A stretch of 64,000 nt of DNA from Myxococcales bacterium 68-20 (GTDB lineage Bacteria; Myxococcota_A; Polyangia; Polyangiales; Polyangiaceae). The translations under genes were made by a program, and so were the position numbers. Shown piece after piece: positions 28,437-39,900 of this stretch (position 1 is its first letter; each line of letters opens with the position of its first letter). Under the pieces are notes generated by a model that was given only the letters and a program-made list of their open reading frames with translations, was not told where the DNA came from and did not search any database. The DNA is taken from positions 62,001 to 126,000 of the forward strand of contig MKVQ01000044.1 in NCBI GenBank assembly GCA_001899635.1. Direction: 5' to 3'.

Positions 28437-28468
28437 AGTCGGACGTGCGAACGTGCGTCATGCACGGA

Positions 28469-31400
28469 TCATCGCACTGGCCTCAGAGGCAGCTCGACGG
28501 TGAACGTCGAGCCACAACCGATCTCGGTCTCGACCTCGATCCGGCCCCCGTGAGCCTCCACGATCATGCGCGTGACGTAGAGGCCGAGCCCGAGCCCGCC
28601 GTGATGGCGGTCCGAGACGCCGCGTGTGAACCGCTCGAAGAGTCGCTGCCGGATCCCGTCGTGCATCCCGGCACCGTGGTCGGTGACCGCGAGCCGCGCC
28701 TTTCCGTCGAGTTGCGAGAGCGTGACCTCGATGGGCTTTCCCCTCCCGAACTTCATCGCATTGGAGAGGAGATTGGTGACGACCTGCTCCAGCCGGAGCT
28801 GGTCCCACCGGCCTACGATCGCTCCCTCGGCGCGGAGCATGAGAGGGGTGCGTTGGCGGGCGAGCTCGTGTGCGAGCTGGGCCGTCACCTCCTCGACGAG
28901 CGCACGGAGATCGACGTCTTCGAGGCGGAGATCGAGCTGGCCCGACCGAGCCCTCGTCACGTCGAGGAGGGTCTCGACGAGGCGCTCGAGGCGATCCGTC
29001 TGCCGGCTCGCGAGCGCGAGCGCTGCCTCGGCCTGGGATGGGTCCATCCTCACCAGCCGCCGCTTCAGCTGGTACACGCTCAGCTTGAGGCTCGTCAGCG
29101 GGGTGCGCATCTCGTGTGACGCGATGGAAAGGAACTCCTCCCGCGCGTGGATCGCCCTCTGCGCGGCGTCGTAGAGCGAGGCGTTGTCGATGACGATCGC
29201 TGCTCGCCAGGCGATCTTGGATAGGAGCTCGAGCTCGCTGGCCTCGAAGGCGGGAGCATTTCGTCCACGAGCGATCGCGAGGACGCCAAGCGTCTGGCGG
29301 CGCGACACGAGGGGAGCCGCCATCACCGCTCCGATGCCCATCGCACGCAGGACCGCGAAGTGTTCTTCGTTCATGCTTCCAGCCCCGAGCGCAGGGTCAT
29401 CCAGCGAGGGGAGGAGGATCGGAGAGCCCGTCCGCAGAGCCTGGGCCACGAGATCGGAAGACTCGGCTGGCGGCGCGTAGCTTCGGAGCGCATCCATCAG
29501 TGACTCCTCCACCGGGAGCGCGGTCGCTACGCCGCTGCAACGCAGGCGTCCGCTCTCGTCCACCAGGTAGACGAACGAAGCACTCGCCGGGAAGCGGACA
29601 CACGCGTTCGCCAGCAACCGGGCCTGCTCGTCGACGACCAGCGACGCCGAGAGCGCCGTCGTGATCTCCGCGAGCAGCTGCGTGTGGCGCTTCTCCTTCT
29701 CGGCAGACCGGCGGCGCTCGCGCTCCTGCGAGAGCAGCTGCGAGATCTCGATCGACACTGCCGCCTGGCTCGCGATCAACTCGAGCGCTGCCAGGCGCGG
29801 CGGGGGAAAGGCGCCCGCGACGAGATCGTTCTCCAGGTAGAGGGCGCCGATCGCTTCGGATTGCCTCACGATCGGAAGACACAACAGCGACTTCGGACGC
29901 CGCTGCGCGACGTACGTGTCGGTCCGAGCCCAATCGACATCGGCCGGATCGTCGAGGACGACGGGCTCCCCGGTGCGGAGGACGAGCTGGATGACCGAAA
30001 TCGCGGCATGGTCCGCCGAGAGCGGGGTCTTCACCCATTTCGCTTCGACGCCGAGCTCCGTGGCCGTGGCCTCCGCATCGATCTCCAGCGTGCCGTCCCG
30101 GCGAAAGACGAAGCACGCGCGCTGCGCCCCGCCCTGTTCCAGAACGGTCCGCACGAGCCGATCGACGAGTCGGTCCCAAACGACCTCCTTCGAGATCGCC
30201 TGCGTCGCTTTCGTCACTGCCATCCAATCGAGCTGCTCTGGCGGCAGCGTGAGCGTCGCCGAAGGAGCCGCGGCCGTCGCCTCGACGAGGTGTGGACGGC
30301 GTTGGTCGATGTCGCGGACTTTCCCGACGGCGCCCCAGGTTAGGTAGCGGCTCCGGGCCCCGCGCAGATAGAGATCGGCGATGCGGGTGAACCCGCGCTC
30401 ACGGAAGAACCCGGAGGCGAGCTCGAAGGCGATGGCTTCGTTCTGGACGAAACCGCCCGCGCGAGCCGAGCGGATCGCTTCTTCGTAGAGCCGCATCGCC
30501 TCTGTGGGGTGTCCCTCGAGCCGCTCGAGCTCGGCGCACACGAGCGCGTGCTTGTGGCCGAAGTTGCTCGGGCAGCCTTCGGCCCAGATGCGGAATCGTT
30601 CCCGCTCCGCCTTCAGTGCGTCGAGGCGCTGCGTCTCTGTCGGAGGTCTCCGCATCGACGCGGCGAGCGTGAGCGCATGGTAGAAATGGAACTCCGGCTC
30701 CTCGGTGAACGAAGGCGAGCTCCAGAGCAGCTCCTCGGTCCGCCGCGCCGCTGAGAGTGCCCCGTCCCAGTCGCCTGCGAAGAAGCACGCCTGCAGCTTG
30801 CGCAGGGAGTGCCAGCAGATCGCGAGCGCCACGGCCTGCCGGCTGGTCTCCAGCTCCACTTCGAAGGACCGCTCGTCGAACCCGTCTCCGTTGAACGAAG
30901 AGAGCCCCGAGGTCTCTCCTTGCAGGCTCAGCGTGAGCCGTAGCATGCTCGTCACCGCAGCCGAGACGAGCGGATATTCGACCTTGTCGACGTAGGCCAG
31001 CGCGGCGATGCACTCGCGCCGGACCTCCTCGAGCGGCGTACCCATCGCGAGGAGGATCGAGATCACGTCGCAACGGACGTAGCAAGCGTACGTGATGTCC
31101 CCCACGCGAGCGGCCACGTCGAACGCTCGTCGAGCGAGGGCTGCGCCATCGGCGAGCGGCTCCCGCCATTGGTTCGTGAAGGCCGACAAGAGGTAGGCCC
31201 TTGCCAGATGTGCCTCGAGGCCACGCCGATCGACCAGCTCCCTCCCGAGCCGGCCCAGGTCGTATGCGTCCTGGTATCGGCCGAACACGGCCGCCATGAC
31301 CAATCCCAAAAGTGGGTAGTTCGTGCCTGCGGAGTCGGGGTTGCCGAACCGGATGCACAGCGCCGCGCTTCGGCAGGCGATGACGGCCAGGAGATTGAGG

Positions 31401-34108
31401 TCGCTGTAGAGGACGGGGATGGCGACGGCCGCGATGATGTTCGTGATCGCGAGCGGGTCCTCGTCTTCCATCGGGGCCAACGCCGCGAGAGCCGGAATGG
31501 GCGTGTCCCCGAGGCTCGCGCGAAAGGCGTCGTACTCGCGGCGCACTTCCTCCTCTGTGGGACGCACGTGCCATTCGATTCCGAAGGTCCGCAGACAAGC
31601 GAGCGCCACCTCGATCGCCTCCAGGATCTCGTCTCGGACGATGTGGAGATAGATCTCGGCCATGGCGACCGAGGCCACGTCGCGGGCGTCGCGCGCTCGG
31701 CCTCGGAGCAGCGCGAGGACACGCCTGGCCGCGTCTCGGTCTCCCGAGAGAAACGCACCCTGCGCCCATCCGAGGTGCAGCGGAAAGACGAGCTCGTAGC
31801 GATCCTGCCAGGCCTCAGGACCCAGGAGACCGGCGCCCGTCGCGAAGTGGCTCGACGCGGCAGCGAAGGCGGCGGCCGCCATCGCCTTGCGCCCGGCCGC
31901 GAGGTTCAGCTCGGCGACGCGGCTCTTCTCGGACGGCTCGAGGAGCCGCTGACCTCGGTTGAGCTGGCCGGTGATCGCGAAGAGCTGCTCGTCGAGAACC
32001 GAAGGCGGTGTTGCCCGAAGGAGGAGGCGTCCGATTCGGAGATGGATCGACTCGGACTGATCGTGCGGGACGAGCTCGTAGGCAGCCTGCTGCACGCGGT
32101 CGTGGAGAAACCGGACGTTGCTGCCGGAGCGGAGGACCAGCCCCTCCTGCAGAGCCGGAGCGAGGTCCCGGCGAAGCTCGTCGATCGACTCCTCGCAGAC
32201 CGCGGCGAGCGTCTGGAGATCGGTGGAGTTGCCGATGCACGCCGCGAGTCGAAGTGAATCGCGGCAAGGTCCGGGGAGCCGTCCGATCCGGGAGATGACG
32301 AGGTCGACGACGTTGTCCGTGTGTTCCTTCTCCTGGATCGCCGAGAGGTCCCAGCACCATCGGCGCTCCACGGGATCGAAGCGCAGAAGGCGCTCCTGCT
32401 CGAGGACCGTGAGGAGCTGGATCGCGAAGAACGGATTTCCACCCGTCTTCTCCTCGACGACGTTCGCGAGCGGACGCGCATCCTCGATCGGGAGGTACAC
32501 GGCGTTCGCTACCAGCTCGGCCATGTGCTCCGGAGCGAGCGGGCGCAGCGCGACCTCGGTGGTTCGGCTGCCCGCGTCCTGGAGCCGATGGATGGTCGCG
32601 AGCAGCGGGTGGGCCGCATCGACCTCGTTGTCTCGGTACGCTCCGACGACGAGCAGGTGGCGCGTCTCGGGCTGGAGGAGCAGGTACTCGAGCAGGCGAA
32701 GGCTCGCGAGGTCGCTCCACTGGAGGTCGTCGAGGAAGAGCACCACGGGATGGGTCTTGCGCGCCAACACCCCAAGGAACCGCTCGAAGACGGCGTGGAA
32801 CCGTGGCTGAGCCTCGATCGGCGGCAGAGGCGCCACGGGCGGTTGCGGTCCTACGACGAGCTCCAGCTCGGGGAGGAGCTCGGTGATGATCCGGCCCTGC
32901 GAGCCGAGTGCTTGCAGGAGCTCGTCGCGCCAGAGGCGGAGCCGATCCTCGGGCATTCCCAGTAGCTCGCGCAGCGCGGTTCGGAAGGCCTCGATGATGG
33001 TCCCGTACGGGACGCTGCGTCCGATCTGGTCGAACTTGCCGGAGAGGAAGAATCCGCGTGCGCCGGTCATCGAGCGGAGCAGCTCGTGGACCAGAGACGA
33101 CTTGCCGACTCCCGAGTAGCCCGACACGAGGCAGAGCTCCGGCGCCCCGCCGTCGACCATTCGATGAAAGGCGCGGAGAAGCTCGGCGCGTTCGGAGGCC
33201 CGCCCGTAGAGTCGCTGCGGGATCTGGAGGCGATCCGAGACGTCGTCCTGCCCCAGAGGAATGGCCTCGAGCTCGAGTCCGGCCCGGTGCATGGTGCGGA
33301 ACCGCTTCAGGTCCGCGAGAAGACCGCCGGCGGTCTGGTAGCGGTCGTCCGGCATCTTCGCGAGGAGGCGCAGCACGAGCGCGGAGAGCGGCAAGGGGAC
33401 CCCGGGGGCGATCGTCGATGGCGCCGGCGCCGGCCTCGCGACGTGATTGTGGACCCACGCGACGGGGTCGCTGGCCTGGAAGGGCAGCTTTCCGGTCAGC
33501 ATCTGGAAGAACGTCACGCCGAGCGAATAGAGATCGGTTCGCGTGTCGATCGAACGATTCATTCGACCGGTCTGCTCGGGCGAAATGTAAGGGAGCGATC
33601 CCTCGATCAGCTCCGAGGGGACGAAGCTCTGGTGCTCACGCGGAATCCGCGAGGCGAGGCCGAGATCGAAGAGCCAGGCCTCCGACGTCTCGCTGGAGAC
33701 GAGGATGTTCGTCGGGTTCAGGTTCTTGTGGACGATCCCGTCCCGGTGGAGCTCCGCGACCGCGCCGGCGATCGAACAGGCAAGCTCGAGGAACGTGCCG
33801 ATCGGCATGGGCTCGCACTCGCGTAGGAGCTGCTCGAGCGGCTCGCCTCCCGGATCGTCGAGCTCCAGGGCCGGAGAGCCATCGAGGCTCTCGAGCTTGA
33901 GCGGATGGACGATGTGCCGCGTCCGAGACGAGACGCCGATCTCGAGCTCGTTCCGAAGCCGCTCGAGATTCCGCTTGTCCGTCGCACGAGGGCCCAGCAC
34001 CTTGAGCAGGACCTGGTGGCCATCCGCCCGCCGATTCGCCCGGAGCAGCACTGCTTGCGGATCGCGGTGGAGCGTCTCCGAGATCGAGTAGACGGCCTGG
34101 GGATCCAC
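28469..34108 (-). CDS. Giant hybrid: Ser/Thr-kinase-like, AAA/STAND ATPase, GAF domains, histidine kinase (1879 aa)
   Basis: Kinase-like IVHKNLNPTNILV..LFDLGLAS; Walker A VSGYSGVGKSSLVHELLR; H-box ASHEMRTPLTSLKL; N/G boxes NLLSNAMKFGRG, DHGAGMHDG, GGLGLGLYV. Confidence 0.95.
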   Translation of the reverse strand: MDPQAVYSISETLHRDPQAVLLRANRRADGHQVLLKVLGPRATDKRNLERLRNELEIGVSSRTRHIVHPLKLESLDGSPALELDDPGGEPLEQLLRECEPMPIGTFLELACSIAGAVAELHRDGIVHKNLNPTNILVSSETSEAWLFDLGLASRIPREHQSFVPSELIEGSLPYISPEQTGRMNRSIDTRTDLYSLGVTFFQMLTGKLPFQASDPVAWVHNHVARPAPAPSTIAPGVPLPLSALVLRLLAKMPDDRYQTAGGLLADLKRFRTMHRAGLELEAIPLGQDDVSDRLQIPQRLYGRASERAELLRAFHRMVDGGAPELCLVSGYSGVGKSSLVHELLRSMTGARGFFLSGKFDQIGRSVPYGTIIEAFRTALRELLGMPEDRLRLWRDELLQALGSQGRIITELLPELELVVGPQPPVAPLPPIEAQPRFHAVFERFLGVLARKTHPVVLFLDDLQWSDLASLRLLEYLLLQPETRHLLVVGAYRDNEVDAAHPLLATIHRLQDAGSRTTEVALRPLAPEHMAELVANAVYLPIEDARPLANVVEEKTGGNPFFAIQLLTVLEQERLLRFDPVERRWCWDLSAIQEKEHTDNVVDLVISRIGRLPGPCRDSLRLAACIGNSTDLQTLAAVCEESIDELRRDLAPALQEGLVLRSGSNVRFLHDRVQQAAYELVPHDQSESIHLRIGRLLLRATPPSVLDEQLFAITGQLNRGQRLLEPSEKSRVAELNLAAGRKAMAAAAFAAASSHFATGAGLLGPEAWQDRYELVFPLHLGWAQGAFLSGDRDAARRVLALLRGRARDARDVASVAMAEIYLHIVRDEILEAIEVALACLRTFGIEWHVRPTEEEVRREYDAFRASLGDTPIPALAALAPMEDEDPLAITNIIAAVAIPVLYSDLNLLAVIACRSAALCIRFGNPDSAGTNYPLLGLVMAAVFGRYQDAYDLGRLGRELVDRRGLEAHLARAYLLSAFTNQWREPLADGAALARRAFDVAARVGDITYACYVRCDVISILLAMGTPLEEVRRECIAALAYVDKVEYPLVSAAVTSMLRLTLSLQGETSGLSSFNGDGFDERSFEVELETSRQAVALAICWHSLRKLQACFFAGDWDGALSAARRTEELLWSSPSFTEEPEFHFYHALTLAASMRRPPTETQRLDALKAERERFRIWAEGCPSNFGHKHALVCAELERLEGHPTEAMRLYEEAIRSARAGGFVQNEAIAFELASGFFRERGFTRIADLYLRGARSRYLTWGAVGKVRDIDQRRPHLVEATAAAPSATLTLPPEQLDWMAVTKATQAISKEVVWDRLVDRLVRTVLEQGGAQRACFVFRRDGTLEIDAEATATELGVEAKWVKTPLSADHAAISVIQLVLRTGEPVVLDDPADVDWARTDTYVAQRRPKSLLCLPIVRQSEAIGALYLENDLVAGAFPPPRLAALELIASQAAVSIEISQLLSQERERRRSAEKEKRHTQLLAEITTALSASLVVDEQARLLANACVRFPASASFVYLVDESGRLRCSGVATALPVEESLMDALRSYAPPAESSDLVAQALRTGSPILLPSLDDPALGAGSMNEEHFAVLRAMGIGAVMAAPLVSRRQTLGVLAIARGRNAPAFEASELELLSKIAWRAAIVIDNASLYDAAQRAIHAREEFLSIASHEMRTPLTSLKLSVYQLKRRLVRMDPSQAEAALALASRQTDRLERLVETLLDVTRARSGQLDLRLEDVDLRALVEEVTAQLAHELARQRTPLMLRAEGAIVGRWDQLRLEQVVTNLLSNAMKFGRGKPIEVTLSQLDGKARLAVTDHGAGMHDGIRQRLFERFTRGVSDRHHGGLGLGLYVTRMIVEAHGGRIEVETEIGCGSTFTVELPLRPVR

Positions 34109-34278
34109 GCCTCGAATCTAGGTCGACGCGACAAGCCCGCGCGAACCGGTCCGGAGCTCAGCGCGTGTGGTGAGCTGGTCGTGGGAATCTCCGGTCGAGC
34201 GCGAGGTGCCACGCCGACGTGTCCGCGGGCTCCGGAGGAATCTCTGCCATTCGACGGCCGCCCCGACCGCGAGCGCTG

Positions 34279-36774
34279 ATGCGCCCAGGCACCGTTTCTG
34301 GTCTCATCTCCTCTACACCTGTGGTGGAGAGCGAGGCGGCACCCCGGCGAGATCTGTTCGGCGTTGCGATCGTCGCGGCGCTCATTGCGCTCGCCCTCGC
34401 GTTCGGTGCGCAGCGCGGGCGGCGTACGCTCGCCGTGGTCGCGCGTACGGTCGACGTCACTGCGCTGAGCGGCGACGCGGCGACCTTCACGCTCTTTCCG
34501 ACGTCCGGCCGGCTCGAGGTCGCGAGCCGCGATGGACGGAGTCGGCTCGACATCGAGATGTCCCTCGTCGTCGACGGGATCGAGCGTCCGCTCGCGATGC
34601 GGCGCGCCGACGTCCACGTGAAGGACAGGTCCACGCTCGTCGGCGAGTTCCCGATCGAGCTCGGCGACGAGCATGCGACCGGGACCCTCGAGCTCCGGAT
34701 GGACCCGGTCACCGATCTCGTCACCGCCAGCCTCGCCGTCGCACAGGGGAGCTCCGATCACACCTACGCGCTGCGCTTCGGTCTCGCCCCCGACGGTCGC
34801 ACGGTGTTCGTCCCCGGCGTCGGGGAGATCGGCGACGTCGCGAACATGCAGGCGCCGTCGCTGGTGCTGGACGACGACGCGCATCCGTTCGCGCTGCTCT
34901 CGTCACAGGGACCGCTCTCGATCACCGAGCTCGAGCCCGATACCGACCAGCCCGGGGCGAGGCCCCGCCTCCTCGTGTCCGCGCGCACCGAGACCGCGGC
35001 GCGGCGCGCGAAGGGCGCGGCCGCAGACAAGCCCGCGCGCCTCGACATCGCCGTCCTGGTCGGCGGATCGAGCCAGGCGGTCTGGGGCCGGCTCTACCAG
35101 CTCGCGCACGTGAACATCGCCAAGGTCACGGGCATCGTCACGGGCACCCACGAGCGCGCGCACGTGTTCGCCCTCGACGAGGACGGGCGCCCCCGTGCTC
35201 GCGCCGTCGTCGATGCCGGTGGCCGCTTCTCGATCGACGTCCCCACGATCGCCAAGCAGTGGTTCGCCGCACTCGAGGCAGTGCACACCAGCGCTCCGGT
35301 TCGCTTCGTCCCCGGCACGCCGTGGGATCTCAGGCTCGACGTCTCCGCCGGGGGCGAGCTTCACGTGAAGGTGACCGACGGCGACACAGGCCAGCGGCTC
35401 GTCGGCCGTCTCATCGTGAAGGGGATCGAGGGCACGATCGATCCCAGCTTCGGTCCCGACTACCGCGCGTCGGGCGCGGGGCCGCTCATGGACATCCTCG
35501 AGGGCGAGGTCAGGACGCCGCTCCCCGCAGGCAAGTACCGCGTCGCGGTGACGAAGGGGATCGAGTGGAGCATCGACTCGCAGATCGTCGAGATCGGGAG
35601 CGGGCACACGAAGTCGATCGAGCTCGCACCGCGCCACGTCGTGCCGACGCCGGGGATGGTCGGCTGTGATCTCCACGTGCACGCGCGTCCGAGCTTCGAC
35701 AGCCCGGTCACGCCGGAGGATCGCGTGCTGTCGCTCGTGTCGGCGGGCGTCGACTTCGCCGTGCCGACCGAGCACAACCTGGTCGGCGACTACGGGCCTG
35801 CGCTCGAGGTCCTGCGCCTCGGCAAGCAGCTCGCGCACGTGCCCGGCGTCGAGGTGACGACCTATAACCCGCGCTTCGGTCACTTCGGCGTCTTCCCGTA
35901 CAACCCCGGCTCGAGCGTCCCGCCCTACAAGGGCACGACGGTGAACGCCATCATCGCCGCGTCGAAGCGAGGCGACCCGACGCGCGTCGTCCAGGTGCAC
36001 CACCCGCGGATGGCGCAGAACATCGGCCACTTCAGCATCATCAACTTCGATCCGAAGAGCGGTCGGACCCCGAACGTCGCCCCCTTCGACGCGATCGAGG
36101 TCTACAACGGCTACGAGCTCTCGAAGCGCGAGCTCACCGAGCGTGTGATGGAGGACTGGTTCGCGCTCCTCAACTTCGGCCGCCGCATCGCGGCGACGGG
36201 CTCGAGCGATTCGCACCGGATCCAGTACCAGTGGGCGGGCTACCCGCGGACGTACGCGCTGCTCGACCCGCGCTCGGCCGGTGACACGGGGCTGCCGCTC
36301 GACACGAAGGAGATCGTCGCGGCGATCAAGAAGGGGCGGGGCTTCGTCACGAGCGGCCCCATCATCGAGCTCGAGCTCACCGAGGGCGGTCGCTCCGCGA
36401 AACCCGGCGACGAGCTCCCGCGTGGCAGCGCGCTCGGCGGCAAGCTTCGCGTCCGGGCGGCTCCGTGGATCGACGTGACGTCCGTGGAGATCATCGCCGG
36501 CCTTCCGGCGACCTCGGCCGGTGGGGGCTCGACGGTGTCGCTCTTCAAGCGAGCCGCCCCGTCGAGGCCGACCGACATGCAGAAGGGCGAGGGGACGCTC
36601 GAGGAGCTGCAGGCGCGCACCGTCCGCTTCGAGGCAGAGCTCGACCTGCGGCCGCCGGAGTCTGCTCGTTGGGTGATCGCCATCGTTCGCGGTGACCGCG
36701 TGATGGATGACGCGATCCCGTTCATGCCGATCCAACCGCTCGCATTCACGAACCCGATCTATCTCGGGAAGTGA
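34279..36774 (+). CDS. CehA/McbA-type PHP-domain metallohydrolase, membrane anchored
   Basis: N-terminal TM; GCDLHVHARPSFDSPVTPEDRVLSLVSAGVDFAVPTEHN, VVQVHHPRM, ATGSSDSHR. Confidence 0.85.
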   Translation: MRPGTVSGLISSTPVVESEAAPRRDLFGVAIVAALIALALAFGAQRGRRTLAVVARTVDVTALSGDAATFTLFPTSGRLEVASRDGRSRLDIEMSLVVDGIERPLAMRRADVHVKDRSTLVGEFPIELGDEHATGTLELRMDPVTDLVTASLAVAQGSSDHTYALRFGLAPDGRTVFVPGVGEIGDVANMQAPSLVLDDDAHPFALLSSQGPLSITELEPDTDQPGARPRLLVSARTETAARRAKGAAADKPARLDIAVLVGGSSQAVWGRLYQLAHVNIAKVTGIVTGTHERAHVFALDEDGRPRARAVVDAGGRFSIDVPTIAKQWFAALEAVHTSAPVRFVPGTPWDLRLDVSAGGELHVKVTDGDTGQRLVGRLIVKGIEGTIDPSFGPDYRASGAGPLMDILEGEVRTPLPAGKYRVAVTKGIEWSIDSQIVEIGSGHTKSIELAPRHVVPTPGMVGCDLHVHARPSFDSPVTPEDRVLSLVSAGVDFAVPTEHNLVGDYGPALEVLRLGKQLAHVPGVEVTTYNPRFGHFGVFPYNPGSSVPPYKGTTVNAIIAASKRGDPTRVVQVHHPRMAQNIGHFSIINFDPKSGRTPNVAPFDAIEVYNGYELSKRELTERVMEDWFALLNFGRRIAATGSSDSHRIQYQWAGYPRTYALLDPRSAGDTGLPLDTKEIVAAIKKGRGFVTSGPIIELELTEGGRSAKPGDELPRGSALGGKLRVRAAPWIDVTSVEIIAGLPATSAGGGSTVSLFKRAAPSRPTDMQKGEGTLEELQARTVRFEAELDLRPPESARWVIAIVRGDRVMDDAIPFMPIQPLAFTNPIYLGK

Positions 36775-36993
36775 GCGCGCCTCCGTGACGCTTGCCGGCA
36801 TCACCTCGCCCGCACCGGGCGCGTCGTCGGGGATGCCCCTGCGGCTCGTGCCGCTCGGTCGGCGCAAACGGGACGTGAGGGAGAGCTTCGAAGTTGCCGA
36901 AAAAGCAGAGTGAAACGAAAGGTCGCGGGGAGGGGACCGGTCTGTCGGGCGCCGCTGCGTCTGGCCGCGATTTGGTGCTAGCTTCACTCGTTC

Positions 36994-39900
36994 GTGAACA
37001 CGACCTTCGGGCGCTACCGCCTCCTCGAGAGGCTTGGCCAAGGCGGCATGGCCGAGGTCTTCAAGGCCAAGAGCTACGGCGTAGAGGGCTTCGAGAAGGT
37101 CGTCGTCATCAAGCGCATCCTCCCCGAGCTCGCCCAGTCGGACGAGTTCGTCGAGATGTTCATCCACGAGGCGAAGCTCGCGGTGCGTCTCTCGCACGCG
37201 AACATCGTGCAGGTCTTCGATCTCGGCATCGCTCCCGGCACGACTGCCACGACTGCCACCACGAGCGGGGAGGTGCAGACGCCCGACGCCTACTACATGG
37301 CGATGGAGTACGTGAACGGGCTCGACCTCGCCACGCTCCTCGCCCGCTGCCGTCGCGCGCAGGTGCAGATCCCCATCGAGATGGCGGTCTACGTCGCCGC
37401 CGAGGTCGCGAAGGGCCTCGACCACGCGCACCGCCGTCGCGACGAGCAGAACCAGCCGCTCAACATCGTCCACCTCGATGTCTCGCCGCAGAACGTCCTC
37501 GTGTCGCTCGAGGGCGAGGTGAAGGTCACCGACTTCGGGATCGCGAAGGCGCGTGGCGCGCTCGAGCCGAACGGCATGGAGGACACCCGCAACCAGCGGC
37601 TCCAGGGCAAGTTCGGCTACATGAGCCCGGAGCATGCGGCGGGGGAGGCCGTCGATGCGCGGAGCGACCTCTTCTCGCTCGGCGCCCTGCTCTACGAGAT
37701 GCTCGCCGGGGTGAACCCGTTCAACGCGCCGACGTCGTTCGAGACGCTTCGCCGTGTGCAAGCGTGCGAGTGCCCACCGGTCGAGCTTCTTCGCCCCGAC
37801 GTTCCGCGCGAGCTCGTGACGCTGCTCGCTTCTGCGATGGCGCTCGACATGGACGCGCGGTTCGCCGACGCCGGGCGCATGTACGAGGCGCTGCTCACGT
37901 TCCTCTATTCGAGAGGGGCCCCACCTCCTCGTGGGGAGGGGACAGCCGGTCGCCGCTTCAGCGCGCACGACCTGGCCGACTTCCTTGCGGGCTTCCGCAT
38001 GCCCGACGAGACCGGGCCGTACGTCGTCCTCGACGCCGAAGGTATGCCCTCGCAGGAGCGCACCCCGGTCGAGGTGCCGGCCGTGCGCCGTGAGCACCCC
38101 TCGATCACGAAGATCGAGGTCGGGGTCCCCGTCGTCGATGTCGGTCGCGCGGCGGAGCTTGGTGAGCGTCGCGAGGTCACCGCGCTCGCGATCGAGCTGC
38201 CTTCTCCGCGCGGCGCGGTCCGTGCCGATGCCGCCCAGGGAGAGGCCGCTACGTTCGGCGAGCGCGCGGCCGACACGATCACGCGCTACGGCGGACGCAT
38301 CGTCTCGCGCGAGCCCGAGCACGTCACGGCGCTCTTCGGGCTCGACGATCCCGACGGTCGCGACACCGAGGTCGCCACCCGCTGCGCGCTGGTCGTCCTC
38401 CGATCGCTCGCCGGTGAGAGGCATCCGAGCGCGGGCCTCCACGTTGGACGCATTCACGTCACGAGCGACGGCAAGCCCACCGAAGACGAGCGCCTGGCGA
38501 GCCTCGTGACGACGGCGCGCGACCTCGCACGCGTGCGGGAGGGCATGTGCGCGATCAGCACGACGGCCATGCGTCAGGTGCGGACCCTCTTCGTCTTCGA
38601 CACGCTCTCCGAGTCACGTCCCGGCGTGAGCGCGACGACGACGCTGCTCGTGAAGGAGGTTCGCGGTTCGAACGAGGCGTTCGGCCGCTTCGTCGGCCGC
38701 CGGGAAGAGCTCCGCATCGTCGGCGAGATGCTCGCGACCGCGACGCGACGGACGGCGAGCGTCCTCACCGTTCGCGGCGATCACGGACTCGGAAAGTCCC
38801 GCCTCCTCTACGAGGTCGAGCGCCGCCTTCAGAAAGGCGGCTACAACGTCGGCTGGTACCTCGCCACCTGCTTACCGCGCGGGACCGATCTGCCGCTCTC
38901 GGGCATCGAGAGCATGCTCCAGACGCTCTGCGGTGTCGCCGAGGGCGACGCGGACGTCCACATCCAGCAGGTCGCGCCGCGGCTCCGCGCCCTCGGCCTG
39001 CAGGATGACGAGACGTTTGCGGTGCTCGCCGCGCTCGGCGCGTCGACGTGGGGGCGTGCCGAGCGAGCCGGTCACTCTGACGGACCGAAAGAGGATCGTC
39101 CGCTGAGGCCGCCGGCGTCCGGCAACGCCAAGGCGCTGCTTGCGAATGCCTTCACGCGCATGATCCAGCGCCTCTGCGAGGATCGCCCGCATGCGCTCGC
39201 CTGGGACGCAGCCCACTCGATGGATGCGGACAGCTTCGCGCTCATCGAGACCGTGCTCTCGCGCATCCCGTCGTCGCGCTTCCTCGTCGTCCTCTGCGCG
39301 CGAGCGGGCTTCAGTCATCCGCTCGAGAAGCTCGCCGTCCATGGCGGTCTCGATCTCACGGACCTCAAGCCGGAGGAGGTCGAACGCCTCGTCGGTCTTC
39401 GCCTCGCCGTCACGCGGGTCCCGAACGAGCTGATGCGCTTCGTGCGCGAGCGCGCCGGTGGTCACCCGCAGATGATCGAGGAGGTGCTGAAGGCGCTCGT
39501 CGAGGCGCGCGCGGTCACGGTCGCCGACGGGAGCGTCGTGAGCATGAGGCTCGTCGGCCAGGACCTCTCGCTCCCGAAGACGCTGCGCGGCCTCGTCGCC
39601 TCGCGAATCGCGCGGCTCGAGTCGCGCGACCGCGCGATCCTCCAGAGCGCTGCGGTGCTCGGTGATCCGATCAACGCGTCGGTGCTCGGTCAGATGACGG
39701 CCGCGCCGATGGTGACGCTCGAGAAGTCGCTCTCGGCCCTGAAGGAGCGCGGGTTCCTCGTCCAGACCGGCCCCCTCGAGCTCCACTTCCACTCGCCGAT
39801 CGTGCGCGAGGTCGTCGTCGATGCACTGACGGCCGAAGCCGCGCGCGAGATGCACGTGGCCGCGGGGCTCGCGCTCGAGAACGCGTTCGACGCGCAGGGC

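Noticed and set aside
37235-37270. Short repeat CACGACTGCCACGACTGCCACCACG
   Set aside because: In-frame low-complexity Thr/Ala linker inside the kinase gene; not a CRISPR or regulatory repeat.
34903-38457. 1184-aa minus-strand ORF
   Set aside because: Antisense to the PHP protein and the Ser/Thr kinase, whose motifs are unambiguous; low-complexity composition.
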